Shown here piece by piece: positions 52,543-59,905 of a stretch of DNA of 64,000 bases. Source of the stretch: JANJUB01 sp031386985. Lineage in GTDB: Bacteria > Armatimonadota > Fimbriimonadia > Fimbriimonadales > Fimbriimonadaceae. Each line of letters begins with the position of its first letter. Position 1 is the first letter of the stretch. The position numbers and the translations under genes are program-made. The DNA lies in contig JANNCV010000024.1 in the NCBI GenBank assembly GCA_031386985.1, positions 62,001 to 126,000 of the forward strand, in the 5' to 3' direction. A model generated the notes under the pieces. It was not told the DNA's origin and did not search any database. It worked only from the letters and a program-made list of their open reading frames with translations.

Positions 52543-53229
52543 TTACGCGTGGGCGGTTATTGTTATGACGTCGGACCAATCTCCTACGGGGAGGTCGTTG
52601 TCTTTGTATCGGGCTTGGTATTGGCGCACTTCCGGCTGGCCGGCTACTAGGGGCGGCGTTCCGTCGAAGTAGGGGTTGTTTGTATCTACCGTGATCAGCG
52701 TGAAAACGGTTTCGTTTCCTCGTTTTCGGTAGATTTCGATTGCGTCGTGGCCCTGCATGGTGAAGGTTAGGCGAACTCCGAATCCCGTCTCCGCTACTCC
52801 GGCCAGAACTGGCTTGGGAGGGCCGGCGGGGGGTGGAAGGGGAGCGACGATTCGGCAATCTTCGCCGATGGCGGGGGTGTAGTTGGGATGGGCCTTGATG
52901 CGCTCGGCTCGCTGCCTAAACCTTGCGACGATTGAAGCAAGCGAGTTCAGCGGCACCGCCGCGACGGCGGGGGCCACGGGCTGGGCGGGAAGCGGCGTAT
53001 TCAGCGGGCCATAAAGGACGATTGCCTTGTACTCCGTCCACTCTTGGCTCTTGGACTGATAGAGGGATTGGCCGTTTACGACGACGGCGGCGAAGGCAGC
53101 GTCGGCGACGGCTTGAGCAATATCACCGGCGACTAGGCCGACGGTTGGGCCGTGGGTTGTGACTCCGGCGGCGTGGTCATTGAGTTGGATAACGAGGGCT
53201 CCCTCGTTCTTTTCTACATAGTCAGACAT
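52543..53229 (-). CDS. hypothetical protein with Fn3-like C-terminus
   Basis: A 228-aa protein without a signal peptide. Residues 1-130 are helical and Ala-rich (VAGDIAQAVADAAFAAVVV, ASIVARFRQRAERIKAHPNY). The last 90 residues look like a fibronectin-III-type sandwich (RLTFTMQGHDAIEIYRKRG, QYQARYKDNDLPVGDWSDV). I do not recognise a characterised family. It lies next to a stretch of degenerate GC-rich repeats on its 5' side. Confidence 0.6.
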   Translation of the reverse strand: MSDYVEKNEGALVIQLNDHAAGVTTHGPTVGLVAGDIAQAVADAAFAAVVVNGQSLYQSKSQEWTEYKAIVLYGPLNTPLPAQPVAPAVAAVPLNSLASIVARFRQRAERIKAHPNYTPAIGEDCRIVAPLPPPAGPPKPVLAGVAETGFGVRLTFTMQGHDAIEIYRKRGNETVFTLITVDTNNPYFDGTPPLVAGQPEVRQYQARYKDNDLPVGDWSDVITITAHA

Positions 53230-53329
53230 TTTGTTTTTCTCCTAGCTCCGACCGGAGGTGGCTTTGAGCCATTCGGGGGAGCTTAACAATGGGGTAAACG
53301 AACGATTTGAATCTGCGGTGCCAGTTCTG

Positions 53330-53560
53330 GGACCTTCGGACCATGTTCGGGATGGTTCGGAGCAAGTCCGGGATGGGTTAGGCCGCGACCGGGGAGATTC
53401 GGAGCGAGCCGGAGCGGGGGCGGGCTCGCTCGGAATGGTTCGGAGGAGGCTCTGACTTTTTCCGGGGGCGCTCCGGATGGGTCCGGGCGGGCCGGGATGG
53501 TTCGGAGCGAACCCCGGAAGATTCGGAGCGAGGGCTTGAGTATTCCGAGCGGTTCCGGGA
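53330..53560. repeat. degenerate TCGGAGCGA/GGGATGGTTCGG repeat tract
   Basis: The 499-bp gap 53230-53728 holds no convincing gene. Its centre is a run of degenerate units around GGGATGGTTCGGAGC and AGATTCGGAGCGAG (for example near 53353, 53395, 53428, 53499, 53518). Spacing is irregular, so it is neither a CRISPR nor a clean tandem array. The remainder shows nothing I can assign. Confidence 0.6.
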
Positions 53561-53728
53561 GGAGTTCGGGCTTGCGCGGGATGGCTCGGGGCTGGCTCCA
53601 TGCTAGGTTTTGGGGCGTAACCTTCTCCTGCGGCGAAGGAGATCCTCGTCAGCGAAGGCAGGAAATGCGTTCGAGGGAAGTTCGGTGCTTCGGACTATGC
53701 CCGGGGGTGGCTCAGAGGAAGCCGAATA

Positions 53729-54688
53729 CTAGTGATTTCCTTGAATATGGGGCCAAAGCAACGCCACACAATAGAAATCTTGCACCGCATTTCCGACCGA
53801 TTTGAACACCGTGAAGTTGCTCGCCGGAACTTCTTGGCCCAGCAATAAATCTCCCAACTCCAAACCGCAGTGGGGTTTCGAAACGGTTCCATCCAGAACC
53901 GCCTTAACGATATCACCGGCTTCCTTTAGCGCCGCTTCGCGAGAATCTACTACGACCAGACTTTCGCGCAAAACCGTGCCCGCGATCTCAATCATATCGG
54001 GTTTGTAGGCTCCGATTGCGTTGATGTGAACGCCGCGCTTGATGTCGGTTGAGCGGAAGAGGGGGGATTGGCTGGTGGTTGCGGTGCAGATGATGTCGGC
54101 TTGCTTCAGCTTGTTTAGGTTCGATTCAACGCTAGTTCTGAGCTTGAAATGCGCTCTGACCCGCTCGGCAAAGGCCGAGGTTTTCGCAGGATCGCGACCA
54201 TATATCATGATCTGTTTGATCGCTCGCACTTCTAGAATCCCCATGATCTGAAACCAGGCTTGCGGGCCGGTACCGAAGACGGCCAAAGTTGAGGCATCGG
54301 GTGAGGCAAGGATATCGGTGGCAACGGCCGAACCCGCGCCTGTTCTGAGCCCCGTGATGTACTCACCGTCTAAGAGCGCACGCAGAACGCCGGTGTTCGC
54401 GCAAAAAACTTGGATAGCCGCATGAATAAGCGGCATACCCTGAGCGATGTTTCGGCGATTCAAGCTCACCGTTTTGACAATATAAAAGGGGTAACCAGGG
54501 ACGTAAACGGGCATCACGAGGCAGTTAGCTTCTTGGTCTTCTAGGGGCAGATTGATGCGGATGGGCGCAATGGCGTTGCGACTTGAAATCGCGCGGAATG
54601 CCGAGCGCATAGCGACAAATGCGTCGGCCATCGTGAGCGCTTGCTCGATCTCAGCTCGATTCAACGCGCGAATATCAGCGAGCCTCAC
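53729..54688 (-). CDS. ornithine cyclodeaminase / mu-crystallin family protein
   Basis: A 319-aa NAD-dependent enzyme. YITGLRTGAGSAVATDILA and VFGTGPQAWFQIMGI (Rossmann loop), then ADIICTATTSQSPLF and GVHINAIGAYKPDM are family signatures. Members include ornithine cyclodeaminase, alanine dehydrogenase and ketimine reductases; the sequence does not distinguish them. The upstream Lys position is in FYIVKTVSLN. It follows the NTF2-like gene by 2 bp and is probably in the queG operon. Confidence 0.88.
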   Translation of the reverse strand: MRLADIRALNRAEIEQALTMADAFVAMRSAFRAISSRNAIAPIRINLPLEDQEANCLVMPVYVPGYPFYIVKTVSLNRRNIAQGMPLIHAAIQVFCANTGVLRALLDGEYITGLRTGAGSAVATDILASPDASTLAVFGTGPQAWFQIMGILEVRAIKQIMIYGRDPAKTSAFAERVRAHFKLRTSVESNLNKLKQADIICTATTSQSPLFRSTDIKRGVHINAIGAYKPDMIEIAGTVLRESLVVVDSREAALKEAGDIVKAVLDGTVSKPHCGLELGDLLLGQEVPASNFTVFKSVGNAVQDFYCVALLWPHIQGNH

Positions 54689-54690
54689 CT

Positions 54691-55194
54691 TTAGCTCGAA
54701 ATTGATTTCCCATCAATGGTCGTGCTGCTCTTTTTCTCAACAACGCCCTTAATCAACCATGCCCCGCCCTTCTTGACCCAAGTATCCACCGATTCAGATG
54801 TGCTGATGATCGTAGATGTTTTCTTGGTTTGCGGGTTTGTAAAGCTCGCCGTCATCACACTCTTGGCCCGCACCGTCGCCACTCCACTTTTCTCTGAAAT
54901 AGCTCCGATCGTTTGATCAATTTTCGTTACGGTGAAGGGAAGTTTGAATTGGTTCTTCAGCATGGCTTCAGACTCAGCCCGATTTTTCGTGCCACTTTTG
55001 TCTTTCCAAGTGAAATCTTTTGTACAAATGGCCATACAGGCTTTCGCATCCTTGGCCTTGATCGCCTTATTGAATTTGGCGTAAACCGCGCTAAGTTCAG
55101 ACTTTGAATCGGCATAAGCGGTAGAAGCTAATAGCAACAACAAGAACAAACTGAGCTTTTGGATTTGCATGCAAATATTGTGAATGCTTTTCAT
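54691..55194 (-). CDS. secreted NTF2-like (SnoaL/DUF4440-type) protein
   Basis: A 167-aa protein with a signal peptide (LSLFLLLLLASTAYA). The mature part fits a small alpha+beta NTF2-like fold: ELSAVYAKFNKAIKAKDAKAC, FTWKDKSGTKN, and the final strands DTWVKKGGAWLIKGVV. Such proteins bind small ligands or act as lyases; no catalytic residue is clear. The ATG overlaps the queG stop by 4 bp, so it is translated from the same mRNA despite a different cellular location. Confidence 0.78.
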   Translation of the reverse strand: MKSIHNICMQIQKLSLFLLLLLASTAYADSKSELSAVYAKFNKAIKAKDAKACMAICTKDFTWKDKSGTKNRAESEAMLKNQFKLPFTVTKIDQTIGAISEKSGVATVRAKSVMTASFTNPQTKKTSTIISTSESVDTWVKKGGAWLIKGVVEKKSSTTIDGKSISS

Positions 55195-56216
55195 TCCGTC
55201 TGGTTTAGCGCGTTTTTCAGGTTCGCTTGAGCGTTGCGTTTAAGCCCGTCATAGCCAGTGCGGCGGATTGAACTCCCTAGGGTCGCTTGGCTCCATTCCG
55301 CCTGGCTCATTTGAGCTAATTCTTGCAGTCTTGGCAAAGTCCGCGCGGTGAAGTCTGCTTCCTGTGTCGTCTGGGCGCGCAAGGGTCGATTCTCGCGTGG
55401 GTGGTTAAAGGGACACACTTCTTGGCATACATCACAGCCGAATGTCCAATCTGAGACCTGTTTGGATTGGGTTTCGTTGAACGGCCCTTTATGCTCGATC
55501 GTGAGGTAGCTAATGCATGACGGCGCATTTACCTGCCAACGCCCGTTTTCGTGAAGGATCGCACCGGTTGGGCAGGCGTCAATGCAAGCCCTACAGGTTC
55601 CGCACCCGCCAACTGCTGGCCCAGTCGGTTCGATTTCGAGGGTGGTCAGAACAACCCCTAAAACAAACCAGCTCCCGCGCTGGCTATTGATAATCATCGT
55701 GTTCTTCCCAAACCACCCTAACCCCGCCGCCTGCGCCAAATCCCGCTCCATGAGGGGCGCGGAATCCACGCAAATGCGGAAGTGAGGACCCTCCTCCCTA
55801 GTGTCGGATTTTTGTGGAAAGGGTTCAGGGGTAGGCGACTTGGAGTCATTGGCCAGATTGGAAATCCCGGAAACAGGCTGGAAGCGCTGTTCTACGTGTG
55901 CCACCAGCTTCCTCAGTTTCCCCCGCAAAACCCGATGATAATCACGGCCGAGGGCGTAACGAGCAATTTTGGGCTCTCCCGAGGCTTGGTAGTAGTTCAA
56001 ACCAACAACGATCGCCGACTTGGCCCCCGGCAACAGATTTTCGGGCGATTTCTTGAGATCGAGGTGCTTCTCGAGGTAGCTCATTGTTCCGTGGCGACCA
56101 TTTTCGAGCCAATCTCTATAAGCCTCCCAATGTTCGGGGCGCGCGATTGGGGCGATGCCGACCGGGTCAAAACCTAGATTCCTCGCAATTTCAAGCACCT
56201 CGCTCTGTAAGTTCAA
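55191..56216 (-). CDS. queG: epoxyqueuosine reductase
   Basis: A 341-aa cobalamin-dependent Fe-S enzyme for the last step of queuosine synthesis in tRNA. Motifs: FDPVGIAPIARPE, HGTMSYLEKHLDLKKSPENLLPG (shown in part), VCVDSAPLMERDLAQAAGLG-like region, GGCGTCRACIDACPTGAI and GCDVCQEVCPFN for two 4Fe-4S clusters. Residues about 108-135 hold an in-frame copy of the 65-nt dispersed repeat (FQPVSGISNLANDSKSP), placed before the conserved RICVDSAPLMERDLA block. The start is probably TTG 56216. Two genes downstream overlap or abut. Confidence 0.9.
   Translation of the reverse strand: MNLQSEVLEIARNLGFDPVGIAPIARPEHWEAYRDWLENGRHGTMSYLEKHLDLKKSPENLLPGAKSAIVVGLNYYQASGEPKIARYALGRDYHRVLRGKLRKLVAHVEQRFQPVSGISNLANDSKSPTPEPFPQKSDTREEGPHFRICVDSAPLMERDLAQAAGLGWFGKNTMIINSQRGSWFVLGVVLTTLEIEPTGPAVGGCGTCRACIDACPTGAILHENGRWQVNAPSCISYLTIEHKGPFNETQSKQVSDWTFGCDVCQEVCPFNHPRENRPLRAQTTQEADFTARTLPRLQELAQMSQAEWSQATLGSSIRRTGYDGLKRNAQANLKNALNQTE
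55831..55895 (-). repeat. 65-nt dispersed repeat, copy 4, in-frame within queG
   Basis: The coding strand gives VEQRFQPVSGISNLANDSKS. Same length, orientation relative to the gene and frame as the rhaT copy. A degenerate half of the CCCTCC hairpin seems to lie just beyond it (55790-55800). Confidence 0.85.
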
Positions 56217-56297
56217 TCTAACCCATTATGACTAGGTAAAAACTCGCAAGTGTGGAAAAAAAATCAAATTCGGAACCCCTTTTAGCAAATCCTCTCG

Positions 56298-56303
56298 TAT
56301 CAT
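56298..56303 (+). promoter_or_regulatory. possible -10 element (TATCAT) for the riboswitch transcript
   Basis: TATCAT lies about 17-22 bp before the first conserved riboswitch bases, which would place transcription start near 56310. No good -35 is seen, so support is weak. Confidence 0.3.
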
Positions 56304-56319
56304 GAAGTGTGGGAGAAAT

Positions 56320-56446
56320 CCTACAACAACCTGCGCCGAATGCCGAACCAACGGCAACGGGGGAACCAAACTTGGGGGGTGAATCTGCCGTTTCTTATCG
56401 GCGGAAGGGACTTTCTGGCCCGAACCCGACATCTAACCTCGTAGGC
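56320..56446 (+). promoter_or_regulatory. cyclic di-AMP (ydaO/yuaA) riboswitch
   Basis: Conserved blocks of this class appear in order: CGCCGAAT (56334), AACGGGGGAACCAA (56356), GGGGTGAAT (56376), then CCCGAACCCGACATCTAACC and TCGTAGGCG (56419-56447). CCTAC at 56320 can pair with GTAGG at 56441 to close the structure. Two variable hairpins (GCCG..CGGC and CTGCCG..CGGCGG) occupy the expected places. These riboswitches bind c-di-AMP and usually switch off genes for cell-wall remodelling or potassium/osmolyte transport. Here the first gene downstream is a 96-aa protein of unknown role. Identification is from memory of the consensus. Confidence 0.88.
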
Positions 56447-56497
56447 GACAGAAAAGGTCGCGTGGTCGTCTATGGTCGGCCCGCAAGGAGGTTGTGA

Positions 56498-56788
56498 ATG
56501 CTGACTGAGTATGAAGTGCGAACACAGGCGGTGGAGATTGAAAGATCTGAAGCCCCGGTTATGCGCAAAGTTCGTGGCTTGCTCCGGCTTGCTCGCGTGC
56601 TAAAGCTTCAGGCTCGAACGCTACTTCACGCCCAAGCGTTATCCGTCCAAACACGAGATTGGAATGTGGAAGCGTATCTCAAACGTCGAATCCGAAGCCT
56701 GCGTGAGCTGTACGAAGAAGTACGGCGGCAAGCTCAACGGGTTTGGTCGAATGTGGACATTTCTGGCAACAATCTCGGCTTGGCCTAA
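56498..56788 (+). CDS. small coiled-coil protein under the c-di-AMP riboswitch
   Basis: A 96-aa Arg-rich, largely helical protein (VRGLLRLARVLKLQARTLLH, AYLKRRIRSLRELYEEVRRQ) with no membrane segment and no family I recognise. It has an excellent ribosome-binding site (AAGGAGG, 6 bp before ATG). It is a single-gene unit, lying between the riboswitch and a strong terminator. So the riboswitch appears dedicated to it. Ordinary c-di-AMP riboswitch targets are hydrolases or transporters, which makes this an unusual target. Confidence 0.75.
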   Translation: MLTEYEVRTQAVEIERSEAPVMRKVRGLLRLARVLKLQARTLLHAQALSVQTRDWNVEAYLKRRIRSLRELYEEVRRQAQRVWSNVDISGNNLGLA

Positions 56789-56836
56789 CGAAGCGTGAAC
56801 TGCCGACAACGCTGTCGGTGGGTTCGAAATTAATCG

Positions 56837-56858
56837 AAGCCGCTCGAAAGAGCGGCTT
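56837..56858 (+). terminator. rho-independent terminator after the riboswitch-controlled gene
   Basis: AAGCCGCTC-GAAA-GAGCGGCTT, a perfect 9-bp stem with a GNRA-type tetraloop, followed by CTTTGTTG. It lies 49 bp past the stop codon. Confidence 0.92.
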
Positions 56859-56907
56859 CTTTGTTGCCTGAACCGGAATTTCGGGGAGCGGGTTACCTGA
56901 ACACCCC

Positions 56908-56938
56908 ATGAGCGATAAATATCGAGTATATCGCTCAT
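56908..56938. promoter_or_regulatory. fic operator 1 (palindrome)
   Basis: ATGAGCGATA-N11-TATCGCTCAT, a perfect 10-bp inverted repeat of operator size, upstream of the presumed promoter of the fic gene. The centre spacing is identical to operator 2. Confidence 0.75.
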
Positions 56939-56952
56939 GAAAATGACATATG

Positions 56953-56983
56953 GTGAGCGATAATAAGATACAATATCGCTCAT
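56953..56983. promoter_or_regulatory. fic operator 2, overlapping -10 and start codon
   Basis: GTGAGCGATA-N11-TATCGCTCAT. The right arm runs into the ATG at 56982 and the spacer contains a TACAAT -10-like box (56969-56974). A protein bound here would block transcription, and the transcript would be nearly leaderless. Confidence 0.75.
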
Positions 56984-58037
56984 GAAATGGAATTGGCAAC
57001 TCGACGATTGGCCCGAACTGCGCTACGATCCCGTGCGACTCGCTCCCTTTGAGACCAATTTCCTGATTCAAGGCGGAGTTTTGACCGGGGTGTATAAGCA
57101 CCTTCGACCCGGCGATGAAGCTCAAGTCGCCGCGGATATGCTGACGGGCAGCGCGATGTCAACCTCAGCCATTGAGGGCGAGATGCTGGATCGCGATAGC
57201 GTTCGTTCGTCTATTCTGCGTCACCTTGGCAAGCCCACTCCGAATCGCCGCACCCGCCCTCTCGAGGAGGGCACCGCTCAACTCACAGTTGACCTTCAAA
57301 GGCACGAAAACGCGGAACTGACCCACGAAACTCTGTTTGGATGGCATCGGATGCTTTTGAATGGGGGGGCGTATCGAACACATACCGAGCCGATGCAGAT
57401 CGTTTCCGGTCCCATCGGTCGGTCCCGAGTACATTTTGAAGCTCCCCCATCGGAAGCCGTTTCGTTCGAAATCTCAGGTTTTTTGCATTGGTTCAATTCA
57501 TCCCGAACGACCTGCCCCAAACTCGCTCGCGCGGGAATGGCTCATCTGCGCTTTGAGAGCATTCATCCGTTCGAAGACGGTAACGGGCGTATCGGTCGAG
57601 CCATTTCCGAGGTGGCCCTGGGCCAGTCCAGATTAAGCATGCTATCTACCGAAATTGAGTCAAGAAGATCGGAATACTACGCGGCGCTGGAGCTGGCCAG
57701 CCAAAGCAATGAAGTTACGGATTGGCTTCTCTGGTTCGCGGAAGCCGTTATCGCCGCCCAAAAAAGGTCCATATCCTGGATTGAGTTTACGATTTCGAAG
57801 TCGCGATTATTGGATAATTTAAGAGGCAAGATTAACGAGCGACAGGAGAAGGTGTTGTTGCGAATGTTCGAAGGGGGCCCAGATGGATTCAAGGGCGGGC
57901 TGTCGGCGCGAAACTACCAGTGCATCTCCGGAGCCTCGCCAGCAACCGCCGGGCGTGACCTGATTGAGTTGGTGAATCTAAATGCCCTGACTCGTATTGG
58001 TCAGCTAAAGGGCACCCGGTATTGGTTGAAGTATTGA
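56982..58037 (+). CDS. fic: Fic-domain AMPylase-type protein with winged helix
   Basis: A 351-aa protein. The N-terminal inhibitory helix reads STSAIEGE (the S/TxxxEG motif), so the enzyme is self-inhibited in cis. The Fic core has HPFEDGNGRIGRA at about residue 194, with the catalytic His and the Mg/phosphate-binding residues all intact. The C-terminal 70 residues are a winged helix (NYQCISGASPATAGRDLIELV). Fic enzymes transfer AMP to Ser/Thr/Tyr of target proteins; the target is unknown and no antitoxin gene accompanies it. The winged helix plus two palindromes at its promoter suggest autorepression. Confidence 0.93.
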   Translation: MKWNWQLDDWPELRYDPVRLAPFETNFLIQGGVLTGVYKHLRPGDEAQVAADMLTGSAMSTSAIEGEMLDRDSVRSSILRHLGKPTPNRRTRPLEEGTAQLTVDLQRHENAELTHETLFGWHRMLLNGGAYRTHTEPMQIVSGPIGRSRVHFEAPPSEAVSFEISGFLHWFNSSRTTCPKLARAGMAHLRFESIHPFEDGNGRIGRAISEVALGQSRLSMLSTEIESRRSEYYAALELASQSNEVTDWLLWFAEAVIAAQKRSISWIEFTISKSRLLDNLRGKINERQEKVLLRMFEGGPDGFKGGLSARNYQCISGASPATAGRDLIELVNLNALTRIGQLKGTRYWLKY

Positions 58038-58137
58038 GTGAGCCCAGCGGCGGCTACCTCACAGCCTCCGGCAGTTCGCCGCCAAAGCCCCTAACTTCCG
58101 AGGCATAAAGGCGTGGTGCCATGGCCTTCCTAAACGC

Positions 58138-58392
58138 CTAATCTCCGAAAAAACTATCCTCAGCCTCTTCGGTCAAACAGAAAAGCCGATACTCCGTTGA
58201 CTCGAAATCGGAAACAACCATCATTCGACAATGCTCGGCAGTCTCAGGCTCCTCGACTTTGTATTTCATCGGCTCCCTCGGTTCATTCTCGAAAAATGTT
58301 TCCCAGTAGTCCTGCGTCCAACCATCTGAACCGTGACCAAGTCGGAAATACGCCTCTTTGAACTGCTCCTTCGTGACCTCTTTCATTCCCAC
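58138..58392 (-). CDS. small conserved hypothetical protein
   Basis: An 84-aa acidic soluble protein (VTKEQFKEAYFRLGHGSDGWT, YWETFFENEPREPMKYKVEEP, MMVVSDFESTEYRLFCLTEE). I recall the same pattern in small hypothetical proteins of several phyla, but know no function. Divergent from the membrane-protein gene. Confidence 0.65.
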   Translation of the reverse strand: MGMKEVTKEQFKEAYFRLGHGSDGWTQDYWETFFENEPREPMKYKVEEPETAEHCRMMVVSDFESTEYRLFCLTEEAEDSFFGD

Positions 58393-58455
58393 GGGCTGTC
58401 TTACCTGATCGCGGAGCTCGGCTTTTTGGGGTAACGTCGCACTTCGGAGGTGGTT

Positions 58456-59217
58456 ATGAACAAGTCAGTTCGACTCGGTTCGTTCGTGATAGGATTTTTG
58501 GCGCTCGTGTTCGCAGCCGGGATTTTTCTTGAACAATCATGGGCACTCGCTGCGTGGCCATGGCCAACGAGTCGGCTCTCGAACATTTTTGTTTCCAGCA
58601 TTTTTGCCGCGATCGGAGCGCCGATCATTTGGATCGCCTATTTTAAGGAAACCGCCGCAATTTGCGGAGGTGCGATTAACCTTGCGGTTGCAAACTTCGG
58701 AATGGGAATCTACGCGCTCACGAATGCCGAATCGGGGCCGGGACGGGTTTTCGGCATGGTTTGTGTAGGTCTTGGCATTTCGTGCGTTGTTCAAGTCGCC
58801 CTCACGTGGAAGATCCCGTTTCTAGATCAAAAACCCTTACCCACCATAGTTCAGGCATCCTTTGGGCTCTTTACCGTGATTTTGATTTTGGTGGGTGGGG
58901 CGATGGTTCTGCGGCTCTCCAATACGTTTCCGTGGCTACTGAAACCCGATCAGCAGGTTCTCTATGGTTGGATTTTTCTGGGCGCGGCGTGCTACTTTGC
59001 ATTTGGCGTGCTTCGTCCGGTTTGGGGAAATGCCCACGGGCAGCTTTGGGGATTCTTGGCTTATGATGTGGTCCTCATCGGCCCTTATCTGATGCATTTC
59101 AAAAAGGTCCCACCCCACCTGCACCTCAACCTCGTGATTTATGTCTCCGTGCTAGTTTATAGCGGGGTTCTGGCAGGGTGGGCTCTTATGCAGCGTCGAA
59201 ACATCGCCGCGGAATAG
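58456..59217 (+). CDS. polytopic membrane protein of unknown function
   Basis: A 253-aa protein with about eight hydrophobic helices (LGSFVIGFLALVFAAGIFL, VFGMVCVGLGISCVVQVALT, VQASFGLFTVILILVGGAMV, VIYVSVLVYSGVLAGWALM). No transport or redox motif is recognised. ATG 58456 with CGGAGG 5 bp upstream is chosen over an earlier GTG. 46 bp separate it from nuoE, so co-transcription with nuoE is possible. Confidence 0.65.
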   Translation: MNKSVRLGSFVIGFLALVFAAGIFLEQSWALAAWPWPTSRLSNIFVSSIFAAIGAPIIWIAYFKETAAICGGAINLAVANFGMGIYALTNAESGPGRVFGMVCVGLGISCVVQVALTWKIPFLDQKPLPTIVQASFGLFTVILILVGGAMVLRLSNTFPWLLKPDQQVLYGWIFLGAACYFAFGVLRPVWGNAHGQLWGFLAYDVVLIGPYLMHFKKVPPHLHLNLVIYVSVLVYSGVLAGWALMQRRNIAAE

Positions 59218-59263
59218 GGCTATCGTAAGGGGCGGCTATGTTCGCTAGGTACAATCCAGCCTC

Positions 59264-59893
59264 ATGAGTGAGTTGATTCAGATTGGGGCTCCGAATGCGC
59301 GCCCGCAGCCTCCGAAGCGCGATGAATTGACGCTGAAATTTTCGGCGCAAGCGATTAAGGAACTCGACTCCCTGCGTTCCCACTATCCCGAAGAGAAGGC
59401 TTGTATCCTCCCCGCTTTATGGATTGCTCAACGTGAATATGGCGGAAACCTTCCCGGTGAGGCCCTCGCCGAGGTCGCTTTTCACTTGCACCGAAGTTAC
59501 GCCGAGATTGAGGGCGTGGCGACCTTTTACTCGATGTACAACACCCAGCATCGCGCCGGGCGGCACAAGATTGAGGTTTGCACGTGCCTGAGTTGTCACG
59601 TTTGCGGGGCTTATCGCATTTGGGATTATCTCAAAGCCAAACTTGGCGTTGGGCACGGCGAAACAACCGAAGACGGAATGTTTACGCTGGAAGAAGTGGA
59701 GTGCCTCGATGCTTGTGACCGTGCCCCGGTCATCCAGATTGGAGACCAATACATCGGCCCCATCGGCGAATCTGATTTGGATGCGTTGATCGAGAAGCTG
59801 CGCAATGACCCCGAATCCAGCGTCATCAAGATGGCGGATGAAATCGTGCGGGTCCAACTCACCGGCCCCGAGCGAGAAGCGGCAACACGCTAA
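59264..59893 (+). CDS. nuoE: NADH-quinone oxidoreductase subunit E (24 kDa, thioredoxin-like)
   Basis: A 209-aa subunit carrying the N1a-type 2Fe-2S cluster. Ligand motifs CTCLSC (C-x4-C) and ECLDACD (C-x3-C) are present. The N-terminal helical part (YPEEKACILPALWIAQREYG, EGVATFYSMYNT) is normal. A tail of about 35 residues after the usual fold is extra. No other nuo gene adjoins it, only an ABC exporter 12 bp downstream, so it is an orphan copy or part of a split complex. NuoE-like proteins also serve hydrogenases and formate dehydrogenases. Confidence 0.9.
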   Translation: MSELIQIGAPNARPQPPKRDELTLKFSAQAIKELDSLRSHYPEEKACILPALWIAQREYGGNLPGEALAEVAFHLHRSYAEIEGVATFYSMYNTQHRAGRHKIEVCTCLSCHVCGAYRIWDYLKAKLGVGHGETTEDGMFTLEEVECLDACDRAPVIQIGDQYIGPIGESDLDALIEKLRNDPESSVIKMADEIVRVQLTGPEREAATR

Positions 59894-59905
59894 ACCGCGG
59901 GTGCT

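Noticed and set aside
53330..53560. Possible CRISPR array
   Set aside because: Units are degenerate, spacing is irregular and no cas gene is nearby.
53242..53601. 119-codon Pro/Ser-rich minus-strand frame
   Set aside because: Simply the translation of the degenerate GC-rich repeat tract; no ribosome-binding site and no fold expected.
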